Below, piece after piece: positions 44,721 through 54,107 of a DNA stretch of 64,000 nucleotides. Each line of letters starts with the position of its first letter. The stretch's first letter is position 1. A program made the translations under genes and the position numbers. This DNA is from Alcaligenaceae bacterium SAGV5 (lineage in GTDB: Bacteria > Pseudomonadota > Gammaproteobacteria > Burkholderiales > Burkholderiaceae_B). The notes beneath the pieces were generated by a model. That model saw nothing but the letters and a program-made list of their open reading frames with translations, was not told where the DNA came from and searched no databases. The stretch is taken from assembly GCA_009360345.1 (NCBI GenBank), contig SPDP01000002.1:372001-436000 (forward strand). Direction: 5' to 3'.

Positions 44721-46949
44721 TCAGTCTCGTCCGTAGCTGTAATAGTAGCGGTAAGCGTAGCCATACCCGATGCGCCGCCGCTTGACACCATTGAATATCA
44801 TGCCCTTCACCGAGCTACCTACGGATTCAAGCTTGCTTACGGCATCCCTGACCTCACCGAACGTGCTGCACTCCGAGCGAACCACCATGAAAACAGCATC
44901 GGCTATGCGGGTAACGGCCAGCGTATCCCCGACCGGCAATACGGGAGCAGAGTCAAAAATCAGATAATCATAGCGATCCTGGATCGAACGAACCAGCTCG
45001 GTGAATCTCTCGTTCAGCAGAAGTTCGCCAGGATTGGGCGGAATCGAACCGGCAGGCAGGACGTCCAGATTTCCATCCAGGACATCCACCTTATAAACCA
45101 CGTCATCAAAACGCTGGGCGCCCACCAGTATCTCTGCCAGCCCTCTTTTTTCCTTGTAGCCGAAATATGTTCCCAATTGCGGCCTTCTCATATCGGTCTC
45201 AACGAGAAGAATCCTCTTGCCGCTGGCCGCCAATAGAGCGCTCAAGTTCGCAGAAATGAAGCTCTTCCCCAGCCCTGCGGTCGGGCCGGTGATCACGACA
45301 TTCTTGTTGCCAGCTCCCATCAGCGCAAATGCCAAGCCGGTCCTCAACGAACGCAGGCTCTCGATTGCAGGATCTTCCGGCGCTATCAGCGCCAGCAACT
45401 GATTCCTCCCCTCGACAATGGCTTTACGCCCTCGCTTGTCTCGGAGATGGGAATCCAGTTTTTCCTGGGAAATGCTCTCGGGGACGCTGGCGTACGATAC
45501 CAAACCAGTGGCTCTTTCTACTTCCGCGGCATCCCGCACCGTTGGCCGCAGCAAGCGGGCAACGACAGCGGCAATGACTCCCAGAACAATCCCGGCAAAG
45601 GCCGCGATAGCCAGCACCAGGGACTTCTGTGGAGCTACGGGGACATCGTCCCTGATCGCATAATCCACGACCCTGACGTTTCCAATGGTTCCCGCCTTGG
45701 CAACCTTCAGCTGCTGGACGTTGTTCAGCAACGCGATATACAGCTCGCTGTTGACCGTAGCATCACGCTCCAAGCGCAGCAGATCACGTTGTGCCGCCGG
45801 CAGACGGTTTACCTGCTCGTTAACGCGACCACCCTCTCGTTTGGTCTCTTCAATTTGGGATTCCAAGGCCTTGATCTGAGGATGATCGGACTTGAAGCGC
45901 TGCCGCATCTCGTCCAGCTTCAGCTGCAGCTCCAGGCGCCCCCGTTCCACGTCGATAGACCGGGCAAGCAGTCCATCTGCCTCTTTTTCAACCCGGACAG
46001 TATTTGTTTTTGTCCGGAAAGTAGTGAGAGCATCTTCAGATTGCTCGACACTCTTTTTGATTTCAGGCATTTGAGTGTTCAAGAACCGCAGGCTCTGATC
46101 CGCCTCGGCACTGCGGCGCTCGACGTTCTGCAGCAGATAGGCCTTGGAAATGGCGTTCACCAGCCTTTGGGCAAAATCGGCGTCCGAGTCTTCGTAGCTG
46201 ACCCGGATGATCCCACTTTGCCGTGTTGCCTCGTCGATCTTCAAGCGGGAGGAGATCGCCTTGTATGCTTTGACGGGAGAAACTTTCTCGACTTGAAATA
46301 CGACCCCCGGCCTGGCATTCAACAACGAAACCGAGCCTTTTACCGTTGCGTTATCGGTCTTGAACTCAAACATGCGACCAACCTGGCCAGATGTCAGGAC
46401 CTTGCCCGACTCATCCTCGATATCAAAGCCGTTTTCGCGGGCACGAAAATAAAAAACCCCTCCCGCACTGCCGTCGCTGAACTCAAGACTGTCCAGCCTC
46501 AGCCGCTCTTTACCCCAGGCATATTCATTCAGATTGAACGGCGCAGTACTGTCGGCAGGATTCTTTCCAAAGACCCTGGCGTACCACGCACCGACGACCG
46601 GGAAAAATTTGGGGTGGATCTGAATATCCGCCTGTATTCCAGAAATTGCCTTGAACAACACTTCCCTGGACAACAGAATCTCAATTTCCCCGGTAACGGG
46701 ATTCGAGCTGGTTCCCAACGCATTCGCAATATTCTGGATACCGCTCAACATCGACGGCTTGTTATCTTCGACTTGAATCAGAGCGTCCGCGCGATATATG
46801 GGCGTAGCGAACGTGACGTAACCTACGCCAATCGCGAAGATAACGACGAAAACTGAAACAATTACCCAGACATATTGGAGCAAAATATCAAGAAGTGCCC
46901 CAAGATTTATTTCATACGACGAGTCGCCGTCAATTTTTGCGGAATCCAT
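44721..46949 (-). CDS. wzc: Wzc-type chain-length regulator and BY-kinase
   Basis: 742 residues. N-terminal Wzz domain with a membrane helix after NLGALLDILLQYVWVIVSVFVVIFAIG, a large periplasmic coiled-coil middle (about 270-420) and a second helix (LVLAIAAFAGIVLGVIAAVVA). The C-terminal tyrosine kinase has Walker A GPTAGLGKS at 555-563, Walker A' LLVETDMRRP at 582-591, Walker B YLIFDSAPV near 662-670, and the autophosphorylated tyrosine cluster YGYAYRYYYSY at 729-739. Controls polymer length and export together with Wza and the phosphatase Wzb. No evident Shine-Dalgarno before ATG 46949. Confidence 0.95.
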   Translation of the reverse strand: MDSAKIDGDSSYEINLGALLDILLQYVWVIVSVFVVIFAIGVGYVTFATPIYRADALIQVEDNKPSMLSGIQNIANALGTSSNPVTGEIEILLSREVLFKAISGIQADIQIHPKFFPVVGAWYARVFGKNPADSTAPFNLNEYAWGKERLRLDSLEFSDGSAGGVFYFRARENGFDIEDESGKVLTSGQVGRMFEFKTDNATVKGSVSLLNARPGVVFQVEKVSPVKAYKAISSRLKIDEATRQSGIIRVSYEDSDADFAQRLVNAISKAYLLQNVERRSAEADQSLRFLNTQMPEIKKSVEQSEDALTTFRTKTNTVRVEKEADGLLARSIDVERGRLELQLKLDEMRQRFKSDHPQIKALESQIEETKREGGRVNEQVNRLPAAQRDLLRLERDATVNSELYIALLNNVQQLKVAKAGTIGNVRVVDYAIRDDVPVAPQKSLVLAIAAFAGIVLGVIAAVVARLLRPTVRDAAEVERATGLVSYASVPESISQEKLDSHLRDKRGRKAIVEGRNQLLALIAPEDPAIESLRSLRTGLAFALMGAGNKNVVITGPTAGLGKSFISANLSALLAASGKRILLVETDMRRPQLGTYFGYKEKRGLAEILVGAQRFDDVVYKVDVLDGNLDVLPAGSIPPNPGELLLNERFTELVRSIQDRYDYLIFDSAPVLPVGDTLAVTRIADAVFMVVRSECSTFGEVRDAVSKLESVGSSVKGMIFNGVKRRRIGYGYAYRYYYSYGRD

Positions 46950-46967
46950 GGATTGAGCCGATTGTAA

Positions 46968-48125
46968 TTAATTCTGAATAGCAGGCCGCGCGACGGCAGC
47001 GGTTGGCAGGATGTTATTCAACACTCTGCTGAACCGGGCGACCCCAGCGGGATCTACGTATACGATATCCCTCGGTTCCAACTCGAACCCATCGGCCAGG
47101 ACCAAAGCATCAGGACTCGCGGCATCGAGATGCCAAATCTGCGGCCGATTGCTCTTCCCATTTCGAATCACATACAATTGCCCGGCGTTGGAAGACAGGG
47201 GATTAAACCCACCCGCGTCGGCGATGGCATCGGCCAGGCTGAAGCGTCCACCAGGCAATGCAAACGACTGGGGCCTACCGACTTCGCCTAGAACAAAAAT
47301 CTTGTTGTAGCGATTTTCGGGTACCGTGACCACGTCGCCGGGCCGGAGCAACATATTCTGGGAAAGGTCGCCTTCATAATACAAGGCATATAGATCGAGG
47401 GTTTGAGCAGCGCTACCGGGACGTACCAGGCTGACTCTTCGAAGATCAGCATCCGTTTTAAGTCCACCTGCGGAGGTTATCAAGTCCGCTACGGTCAGAG
47501 GTATTCCCGTCAAGGGAATTATTCCTGGCTTTTCCACTTGGCCCAAAATGAAGGCACGCTTGCTGCGGTATTGCAGAACGGAAACATCAACCTGCGGTTC
47601 CACGAGAACCCTGGAAAGCCGCTTCGTCAATTCATCCCTGATCTGCTGAACAGTCTTGCCTTCGGCGTTGACCTTGCCGGCGTAGGGGAAAAAGAACGTC
47701 CCGTCTTCATTGATTACTCGCCCGGAAACCGCGGCATTGACGCTACCACCAGGGTTGTTGATTTCCGGATGATTCCAGACAGTGACGAGCAATACGTCCT
47801 GGACACCTACATAATAATCGTATGTTCCGACTTTATTCTGACGCTCACTTTCCGCCCGCAACGCCTCTACTTTTTTCCGCGCGGCGTCCCGCTCTTTTTC
47901 CTGCTCCAGAATTGCTGTAGAAGTGATTGAAAAAATATCCGCTCGCTCTTCTACCGATTCAATTCCTGTCGTGTCATATGCATAAGCACGGTCAGTTTCG
48001 TTAATCTTCGGAGTTATTCCAAGATATTGACCTGGTACAAGCGAGCATCCTGCCATTGGCACTAACGCTATTACGCTGCTCCGCGCCAAAGCACATAACG
48101 AAAAACGAATGCGAGGCTTCGCCAC
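46968..48125 (-). CDS. wza: Wza-type outer-membrane polysaccharide export lipoprotein
   Basis: 385 residues. The start is GTG 48125 because AGGAG lies eight bases ahead; a frame from 48170 adds 15 residues. Lipobox MAGC follows a hydrophobic signal (SSVIALVP), giving a lipidated N-terminus. The Poly_export domain is VGVQDVLLVTVWNHPE and GRVINEDGTFFFPYAGKVNAEGKT; two SLBB domains follow (RAFILGQVEKPG and KIFVLGEVGRPQ). Forms the outer-membrane channel for the polymer. Between wzb and wzc. Confidence 0.93.
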   Translation of the reverse strand: MAKPRIRFSLCALARSSVIALVPMAGCSLVPGQYLGITPKINETDRAYAYDTTGIESVEERADIFSITSTAILEQEKERDAARKKVEALRAESERQNKVGTYDYYVGVQDVLLVTVWNHPEINNPGGSVNAAVSGRVINEDGTFFFPYAGKVNAEGKTVQQIRDELTKRLSRVLVEPQVDVSVLQYRSKRAFILGQVEKPGIIPLTGIPLTVADLITSAGGLKTDADLRRVSLVRPGSAAQTLDLYALYYEGDLSQNMLLRPGDVVTVPENRYNKIFVLGEVGRPQSFALPGGRFSLADAIADAGGFNPLSSNAGQLYVIRNGKSNRPQIWHLDAASPDALVLADGFELEPRDIVYVDPAGVARFSRVLNNILPTAAVARPAIQN

Positions 48126-48181
48126 TTCGAAAACTCCTATCAATTCACTCACCGCGGCAATGATTTGCACGCACTTTTAGT

Positions 48182-48673
48182 TCATACATTTTCAACGAAA
48201 CGCACGATATCGGCATCACGCAGGCGTTTAAGCCATTCCTGAACACCCTGGTCACATTGCACCCAGGCATCTTCGAATTTGGGTAGCGGTTCGTTGATGG
48301 GGTCCGCAATTTCCTGGCCTTGCCATTGTCCCAGCAGAAACGTCTTCCCCGACGCGGTCGGATAAGCTTTCTGTACTTCCCGGCGATGGTCCGAATCCAT
48401 GATGAATATAGCTGTCGCCATCGCCATGTCCGCGCTGCTGACTTGCGCGGCGCGTTTATCCGGCGCCAATGGTATGCCGTGCGCTTCTGCCACACGGATT
48501 GCATGCGGATGTGGAGATCGTCCGACCGGCGCGGCCAACCCTCTGGAAATCACGTTGGCACTGATGCCCCAATTACTTACGTAATGATTCATCAGGGCTT
48601 CGGCCATCGGGCTGCGGCACACGTTTCCCGTGCACATCACCAAGAGCACTGGCGCATTGGAGTCTAACAACAT
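48182..48673 (-). CDS. wzb: Low-molecular-weight protein tyrosine phosphatase (Wzb)
   Basis: 163 residues if started at ATG 48673; the frame is open to a GTG at 48712 (176 residues) and neither start has a good ribosome site. P-loop CTGNVCRSPMAEAL holds the catalytic Cys and Arg, and the general acid is in IADPINEP near the C-terminus. Dephosphorylates the Wzc tyrosine cluster. The position between wzi and wza supports this partner. Confidence 0.92.
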   Translation of the reverse strand: MLLDSNAPVLLVMCTGNVCRSPMAEALMNHYVSNWGISANVISRGLAAPVGRSPHPHAIRVAEAHGIPLAPDKRAAQVSSADMAMATAIFIMDSDHRREVQKAYPTASGKTFLLGQWQGQEIADPINEPLPKFEDAWVQCDQGVQEWLKRLRDADIVRFVENV

Positions 48674-48721
48674 AAGCCTATGAAAAAACGCAAAGATTCC
48701 ACGAACTGCCACCGCCAGTCT

Positions 48722-50254
48722 TCATATTCCATTCAATGGCATGTTCATGGAAAACATCAAACTGAAACCGTTATCGGCAGCACCAGAAATTCGTCGCAAA
48801 ACAACCGCTCCAGCCCGGAATGTCATGGGCCTGATTCGCCATGAATACGAAAACTCCATTCCCATCAATTTACTTTCTTTCGGAAACACGTAATTTGTGG
48901 ATCTGTTCGCCGTATTGATTTCCGCCTGCAGCATGCGGAAGGCATAGCGAGAGAAATAACGGAAATCGTCAGGCACGACAGACACTCCTGCTGACAGCAT
49001 CCGGCCAGTTCCGCCTATGGGGTGCCCGATCGGAAGTCCATCGTGATAGAGCCCGTCTCGATAGGTCCCATGATTGTAGGCAGTTCCTATAATCCCTGTT
49101 CCCAATCCAAAAACCCTGCTCGCCGTCGTATCCGCCGCTTCCGCGTTCCATTGAACCCTGGTTGCGCCTACCATATGCTTGAACTGGGTCCCGACTTGCG
49201 CCAGGTAATGGGAGGGCAGTCCGCCCGCCTCATCCTCGCCGGCCAATTGAGCATAGGCCGTCAAAGGATTGCCGCCGATATTGACGGTATACCTCACATC
49301 GAACCCCGACAACTCGTTGCTGGGGTCTTTTCCAGCAGCATATTCGTTGGAATTGCCGCTCAACGCGTTCCACAACGCGCTCCAACCGTTATCTCTTCCG
49401 CTTCCGCCCCATTCGATAAATCTCGATGCTCCCAACTCCAGGCCCGGGATAGGCTGAAAGAAAGCCCGCATGTTTATCACTCTGGCGTTTGGTACGGTCT
49501 TGTCGTGCTGCAATTGCCCCAGGAAAACGTCGTAACCCCATGGCCCAACCCACGAGAGCCAGCTACTTTCCGGGGCTGTTTGTGTCGCCCGTTGAATTCC
49601 GATACCTGGTATGGCAGTCGCTGCATTTCCCCAATTCAGACTGCCGTCCGTACCCGGACCCCAAAAATGGGCCAATTGCCCGACGTACAAGGCCTGGCCC
49701 AGGAAGCGAGCCGACACATAGCTGCCTTCCAAGTTGCCTTTAGACTGCTTGCTGGTCAAAGGATCCAGCAAGCCGTTGACCTGGAGCTTGCCCGCCACGG
49801 TGTCGTTTCCGCCCTGCAGATAAACGCTCCCGGTGGCAGCCGCCCGACTCTGGCTCGCAAATCCCAATTGCGGCAAAGAGTCAGTATTGACCTGGGCGAT
49901 AACCCCGAAACTGGCCTTCCGTTGATCGTCCAGATAGCGCCGTACTGACAAGATCGCATGCACATCCGCTCGCGTCAGCCCCTTCTTCTTGCGGGCCTCC
50001 ATGGCGGTTTCCAATACGGACACCGGAATAGGCCACGTGGATGTAGACACGTAGCCGATAATCCTTCGGTCGACCAGCCACTGAATGTCCTCCCGGAGAT
50101 CCTGGTTGCCAGCCTCGATCATCGCGGCATTCTGCGCCCAGGCGGCACCGGAGCCCGCCGTGAAGACACCGGCCCCCAGCAGGCTTACAGTAATGAATCG
50201 AATGACATGCTTGCCGATTGGCGAATCCAAACGAATCAGACCACTTTTGTGCAC
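48722..50254 (-). CDS. wzi: Wzi-family capsule assembly outer-membrane protein
   Basis: 510 residues from GTG 50254. The true start is uncertain because 14 residues precede the signal segment VIRFITVSLLGAGVFTAGSGAAWAQ. After a short helical N-domain (LREDIQWLVDRRIIGYVS), the rest is amphipathic beta-strand pattern of an 18-strand barrel, with the family block LGQALYVGQLAHFWGPGTDGSL and a terminal aromatic-alternating strand GFSLMFSMNMPLNGI. Wzi anchors or organises group 1 capsule at the surface, so the polymer is probably a capsule or a high-molecular O-polysaccharide retained at the surface. First gene of the minus export operon. Confidence 0.88.
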   Translation of the reverse strand: MHKSGLIRLDSPIGKHVIRFITVSLLGAGVFTAGSGAAWAQNAAMIEAGNQDLREDIQWLVDRRIIGYVSTSTWPIPVSVLETAMEARKKKGLTRADVHAILSVRRYLDDQRKASFGVIAQVNTDSLPQLGFASQSRAAATGSVYLQGGNDTVAGKLQVNGLLDPLTSKQSKGNLEGSYVSARFLGQALYVGQLAHFWGPGTDGSLNWGNAATAIPGIGIQRATQTAPESSWLSWVGPWGYDVFLGQLQHDKTVPNARVINMRAFFQPIPGLELGASRFIEWGGSGRDNGWSALWNALSGNSNEYAAGKDPSNELSGFDVRYTVNIGGNPLTAYAQLAGEDEAGGLPSHYLAQVGTQFKHMVGATRVQWNAEAADTTASRVFGLGTGIIGTAYNHGTYRDGLYHDGLPIGHPIGGTGRMLSAGVSVVPDDFRYFSRYAFRMLQAEINTANRSTNYVFPKESKLMGMEFSYSWRIRPMTFRAGAVVLRRISGAADNGFSLMFSMNMPLNGI

Positions 50255-50603
50255 GATAGGCGTCGAGGAGAGGGGTCAACCCACAGCAAACCAAGGGTAA
50301 ACCCTTGGTTTCATGGAAGAGGCAAAGGCGAGCAAACATACCATGAAACCCTCAGCCTCCATATCGCACTTAATTTCTATAACAAATTTGCGATCATCCC
50401 GCGATGGAAGGTTTCACTAATGTCTGATTGCTCTCCAGGAGTCGACATGATAGCCCTCGTTACCAGAGTTTGATCAACGGTAACAGGCGCTTTTTCCCTT
50501 TTCCTTCCACTCAATTTCCGCCCTCCAGCAGTCCCGGAACGAGAAGCAAGTCGAGTAACATGCCCAGCAACACAGCATTCTCACCTTTTCTCGAGTCTCT
50601 TCT
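50255..50603. other. Divergent control region between wzi and galU
   Basis: 349 bp containing a 10-4-10 perfect palindrome (50288-50311) 34 bp before the wzi start, and AT-rich sequence from 50360 to 50440 that could hold both promoters. No ORF with family resemblance. Confidence 0.5.
50288..50311. promoter_or_regulatory. Perfect 10-bp palindrome upstream of the export operon
   Basis: AAACCAAGGG-TAAA-CCCTTGGTTT, arms identical over 10 bp. It lies in the wzi leader or promoter. There is no T-run on the minus strand after it, so an operator or an RNA stem is more likely than a terminator. Confidence 0.5.
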
Positions 50604-51446
50604 ATGAAACCCATCCGCACCGCTGTCTTTCCTGTCGCCGGCCTGGGCACGCGTTTCCTTCCTGCAACAAAAGCCATGCCGAAGGAGATGCTGCCCGTCA
50701 TCGACAAGCCCTTGATCCAGTACGCCGTCGAGGAAGCGGTGGCGGCGGGGATCTCGACGATGGTCTTCATCACGGGCCGCAACAAGCGGGCGATCGAGGA
50801 TCACTTCGACTCGATGCCCGAACTGGAAGCCGAGCTGGTGGCCAAGCACAAGATCGAACTGCTGCGCACGGTCAGGAACATCATCCCGCCATCGGTGAAC
50901 TGTATCTATATTAGGCAGCCCGCTCCCCTGGGTCTGGGCCACGCGGTGCTGTGCGCCGAGCCGGTGGTGGGCCGGGAGCCGTTCGCGGTGCTGCTGGCCG
51001 ATGACCTGATCGATGCGGACGTACCTGTTACAAAGCAGCTGGTCGACGCCGCCCAGGCCAATGGTGGTAGCGTGCTGGGCGTACAGGACGTGGACCGGCA
51101 GGACACGTCGAAGTACGGGATCGTCGATACGCGGGACGCCTCGGGCCAGACGGCCCAGGTATTCAATATGGTAGAGAAGCCCGCACCGGAGGACGCACCG
51201 TCCACGCTGGCGGTGGTTGGCCGCTACGTGCTGGAAGGCGAGATCTTCGATCACCTGCGTACGCTGGGCAAGGGTGCCGGCGGCGAGATCCAGTTGACGG
51301 ACGGGATCGCGGCGCTGATGCAGGCCAAGCGGAAGGTGTTCGCGCATCGCTACGATGGCAAGCGCTATGACTGCGGCAGCAAGACGGGGCTGTTCGAAGC
51401 CACGATGGCGCTGGGCAAGAAGTATCACGGTTTCGAGGTGAAATAA
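50604..51446 (+). CDS. galU: UTP-glucose-1-phosphate uridylyltransferase
   Basis: 280 residues. Makes UDP-glucose from glucose 1-phosphate and UTP. N-terminal nucleotide loop [46 protein letters not shown] and LADDLIDAD are canonical GalU (not RmlA) signatures; [15 protein letters not shown] near the end is also diagnostic. Only a weak ribosome site is visible. A GC-rich hairpin follows the stop. Precursor supply for the LPS and polysaccharide genes on both sides. Confidence 0.95.
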   Translation: MKPIRTAVFPVAGLGTRFLPATKAMPKEMLPVIDKPLIQYAVEEAVAAGISTMVFITGRNKRAIEDHFDSMPELEAELVAKHKIELLRTVRNIIPPSVNCIYIRQPAPLGLGHAVLCAEPVVGREPFAVLLADDLIDADVPVTKQLVDAAQANGGSVLGVQDVDRQDTSKYGIVDTRDASGQTAQVFNMVEKPAPEDAPSTLAVVGRYVLEGEIFDHLRTLGKGAGGEIQLTDGIAALMQAKRKVFAHRYDGKRYDCGSKTGLFEATMALGKKYHGFEVK

Positions 51447-51450
51447 CTTG

Positions 51451-51476
51451 CGGCGGGGCCGGCCATCCCCCCGCCG
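51451..51476 (+). terminator. GC-rich hairpin after galU
   Basis: CGGCGGGG (51451-51458) pairs with CCCCGCCG (51469-51476); an alternative GGCCGGC/GCCGGCC stem overlaps it. Only a short CCTTTAC follows instead of a T-run, so termination is possible but imperfect. Confidence 0.4.
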
Positions 51477-51518
51477 GCCATCCTTTACACTAACGGCCTG
51501 CCCGTTTTCCGATACGCC

Positions 51519-52697
51519 GTGAACACCGCCCGCCGCTACCTGGCCACCGAAATCTATCGTTCCTCGTCCGTCGTCCTCATGGCGCTGGTGGGGTTGTTCT
51601 CGTTCTTCGCCCTGGTGGACGACCTGGACCAGGTGGGCCGCGGCGGCTTCAAGCTGTATCACCTGCTGTTCCTGGAGTTGCTCGCGCTGCCGACGCGGAT
51701 CTACGACATCCTGCCCATCGGTTTGCTGATCGGGGCCATCCTGGCGCTGGCCGGGTTGGCGCAGCGGCACGAACTGGTGATCCTGCGGGTGTCGGGGGTC
51801 AGCGGGATGCGGTTGCTGGGAATGCTGTGGCTGGTATCGGTGCCGGTGATGATCCTGGCGATCATGCTGGCGGAGTGGCTGACACCGGCGGCCGAGATCA
51901 AGTTGAACGAGACACGGTTGACGATCACCGGCAGCGCGGGCGGGCGGTCGTCAGGGGTGCTGCGCAGCGGCTACTGGTTCAAGGAGGACACGCCCGGCGG
52001 CGAACGCATCATCAACGTGGGAACGCTGCAGGCCGGTGGCGGCGCCTCGGACGTCACGTTGTACGACTTCACGTCGGCGCGGCAACTGGCCTCCATCACG
52101 CAGGCCAAGGCGGCCAGTTTCGGCACGAATGAGCTGCGTCTGCATGACGTGGCGATCACGACGATCTCCCCCTCGCTGGAGTCGTCGCTGCACGGCGGGG
52201 CGCGGGCGACCGAGGCCCCGGTGGTGGTCAACCGGGAGGCCGAGCGCACCGTGTCGACGACGTTGACGCCGGAGTTGCTGCTGGCCCGGGTGCTGACGCC
52301 CGAGCGGATGTCGTTCACGGATCTGCTGGACTATGTGGGCTATCTGAACAAGAACCACCTGACGTCCGACCGGCAGATCGTGGCGATCTGGCGCAAGTTG
52401 ATCTATCCGTTCACGCTGCTGGCGATGATCACTATCGCCGCGCCCATAGGGTTCATGCAGACGCGTCGCGGTGGAGTCGGGGTGAAGATTTTCCTGGGCA
52501 TCCTGCTGGGCGTGGGCTTTTTCATGTTGAACCAGCTGTCGCTGAACGTGGGCATGCTCAATCGCTGGCCGGCCTGGGTGACGGCGGTCGCGCCCAATGC
52601 GCTGGCCCTGGGCGTCGCGCTGCTGGCGATGCTGGGGATGGAGTACGGAAATTTGCTGCGTGCCCGATGGCGGCAGGCGGCGGGTGCCGCGTCATGA
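51519..52697 (+). CDS. lptG: LPS export ABC transporter permease LptG
   Basis: 392 residues from a GTG. Six membrane helices in the LptF/LptG pattern: three N-terminal ([48 protein letters not shown] with its coupling helix, and [19 protein letters not shown]), a periplasmic beta-jellyroll of about 150 residues, then three C-terminal helices with [13 protein letters not shown]. The RASG/RVSG motif and YLATEIYRS start favour LptG over LptF. Moves LPS from the inner membrane with LptB and LptF. The usual partner lptF is not adjacent. Overlaps apaH (ATGA). Confidence 0.9.
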   Translation: MNTARRYLATEIYRSSSVVLMALVGLFSFFALVDDLDQVGRGGFKLYHLLFLELLALPTRIYDILPIGLLIGAILALAGLAQRHELVILRVSGVSGMRLLGMLWLVSVPVMILAIMLAEWLTPAAEIKLNETRLTITGSAGGRSSGVLRSGYWFKEDTPGGERIINVGTLQAGGGASDVTLYDFTSARQLASITQAKAASFGTNELRLHDVAITTISPSLESSLHGGARATEAPVVVNREAERTVSTTLTPELLLARVLTPERMSFTDLLDYVGYLNKNHLTSDRQIVAIWRKLIYPFTLLAMITIAAPIGFMQTRRGGVGVKIFLGILLGVGFFMLNQLSLNVGMLNRWPAWVTAVAPNALALGVALLAMLGMEYGNLLRARWRQAAGAAS

Positions 52698-53515
52698 GTA
52701 TCTGGATGATCGGCGACTTGCAGGGGTGCTGCGCGCCGCTGGAATCGCTGCTCTCGCAGCCGGAAATCGCCGGCGATGCCGATGCGCGGTACTGGTTCGC
52801 GGGCGACCTGGTCAACCGTGGCCCGGCTTCGCTGGCGACGATACGCAGGGTGATGGCGCTGGGCGAACGGGCCGTGGCGGTGCTGGGCAATCACGACCTG
52901 CACTTGTTGGCGGTGGCCGCCGGGCTGCGCAAGGCGGGAAAATCGGACACGATCCAGGAGATCCTGGATGCGCCGGACGCCGCCGATATCCTGAGCTGGC
53001 TGCGGCACCGTCCGTTGGCGCATTTCCAGTTGGGGCATCTGCTGGTCCATGCGGGCGTGCTACCGGGCTGGACGGCAGCACAGACGCTGGCGCTGGCCGG
53101 CGAGGTGGAGGCGACCCTGCGCGGGCCTGACTGGCGGGACTTCCTGGGACAGATGTACGGCAATCTGCCGACGGCCTGGCATGATGGGCTGCAAGGGGCG
53201 GACAGGCTGCGGGTGATCGTGAACGCGTTGACGCGGATGCGCTTCTGTTCGGCCGACGGCACGATGGAGTTCGCGGCGAAAGCGAGCGCCAGGCACGCGC
53301 CGGACGGGTTCATGCCTTGGTTCGACGTGCCGGGGCGCGCGACCGAATCGGTCACCGTGGTGTTCGGGCATTGGTCGACCCTGGGCCTGCTGGAACGCCC
53401 TGGTCTGCTGGCGCTGGATACAGGCTGCGTCTGGGGCGGGCAGTTGACCGCGGCGCGCCTGGAGGACCACAGGCTGGTGCAGGTGGCCTGCCAACAGTAT
53501 CAGGTGCCGGGCTGA
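52694..53515 (+). CDS. apaH: Symmetrical bis(5'-nucleosyl)-tetraphosphatase
   Basis: 273 residues, calcineurin-like metallophosphatase hydrolysing Ap4A to two ADP. Metal motifs: [27 protein letters not shown] and FGHWST, then [16 protein letters not shown], the last being ApaH-specific. The start at 52694 overlaps the lptG stop by 4 bp. Presence in this LPS/rhamnose operon is positional, with no known functional tie. Confidence 0.94.
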   Translation: MSIWMIGDLQGCCAPLESLLSQPEIAGDADARYWFAGDLVNRGPASLATIRRVMALGERAVAVLGNHDLHLLAVAAGLRKAGKSDTIQEILDAPDAADILSWLRHRPLAHFQLGHLLVHAGVLPGWTAAQTLALAGEVEATLRGPDWRDFLGQMYGNLPTAWHDGLQGADRLRVIVNALTRMRFCSADGTMEFAAKASARHAPDGFMPWFDVPGRATESVTVVFGHWSTLGLLERPGLLALDTGCVWGGQLTAARLEDHRLVQVACQQYQVPG

Positions 53516-53540
53516 TCGCCCGCCGGCAAGAGGTGTGATC

Positions 53541-54107
53541 GTGGACGTGCTGGAAACCCGCCTGCCGGAAGTGCTGGTGTTCGCGCCCGACGTGCGGCGC
53601 GATGCGCGCGGGTATTTCGTGGAGACATTCCGGGCGAGTTGGCTGGAGCAGGCCGGCATCGAAGCCCGGTTCGTGCAGGAGAACCAGTCGCTGTCGCGGC
53701 GCGGGGTGCTGCGCGGGCTGCATTTCCAGTGGCCCGACGCGCAGGGCAAGCTGGTGCGGGTGGCGCGGGGCCGGATCTTCGACGTGGCGGTTGACGTGCG
53801 GCGGGGATCGCCCCGTTTCGGCGCCTGGGCCGGCACGGAACTGGATGGCGATGCCCACCGGCAAGTATGGATTCCCCCTGGGTTCGCACACGGTTTCTGC
53901 GTGCTGTCGGACGAAGCCGAGGTCATCTACAAGTGCACGGCCTACTACGATCCGGCCGCCGAGGCCGGCGTGCGCTGGAACGATCCCGCGCTGGACATCG
54001 CCTGGCCCGACGCGGGCCCCTACACGCTGTCGGCCAAGGATGGCGCACACCCGCTGCTGTCGGACCTGCCTCACGACCGCTTGCCGGTCTACCGGGCCAT
54101 GCCATGA
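53541..54107 (+). CDS. rmlC: dTDP-4-dehydrorhamnose 3,5-epimerase
   Basis: 188 residues from GTG 53541, chosen because AAGAGG is seven bases ahead and the protein then aligns with the usual RmlC start; a GTG at 53535 is also possible. Cupin-like fold with RDARGYFVETF, the catalytic histidine in VLRGLHFQWP, the VAVDVRRGSPRFG strand and IPPGFAHGFCVLSD. Third step of dTDP-L-rhamnose synthesis. Overlaps rmlD by 4 bp. Confidence 0.93.
   Translation: MDVLETRLPEVLVFAPDVRRDARGYFVETFRASWLEQAGIEARFVQENQSLSRRGVLRGLHFQWPDAQGKLVRVARGRIFDVAVDVRRGSPRFGAWAGTELDGDAHRQVWIPPGFAHGFCVLSDEAEVIYKCTAYYDPAAEAGVRWNDPALDIAWPDAGPYTLSAKDGAHPLLSDLPHDRLPVYRAMP

Noticed and set aside
50604..51446. Possibility that the nucleotidyltransferase gene is the missing rmlA
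   Set aside because: The [20 protein letters not shown] loop and GEIQLTDGI block are GalU signatures; RmlA has a different GGxGTRLxPxT start.
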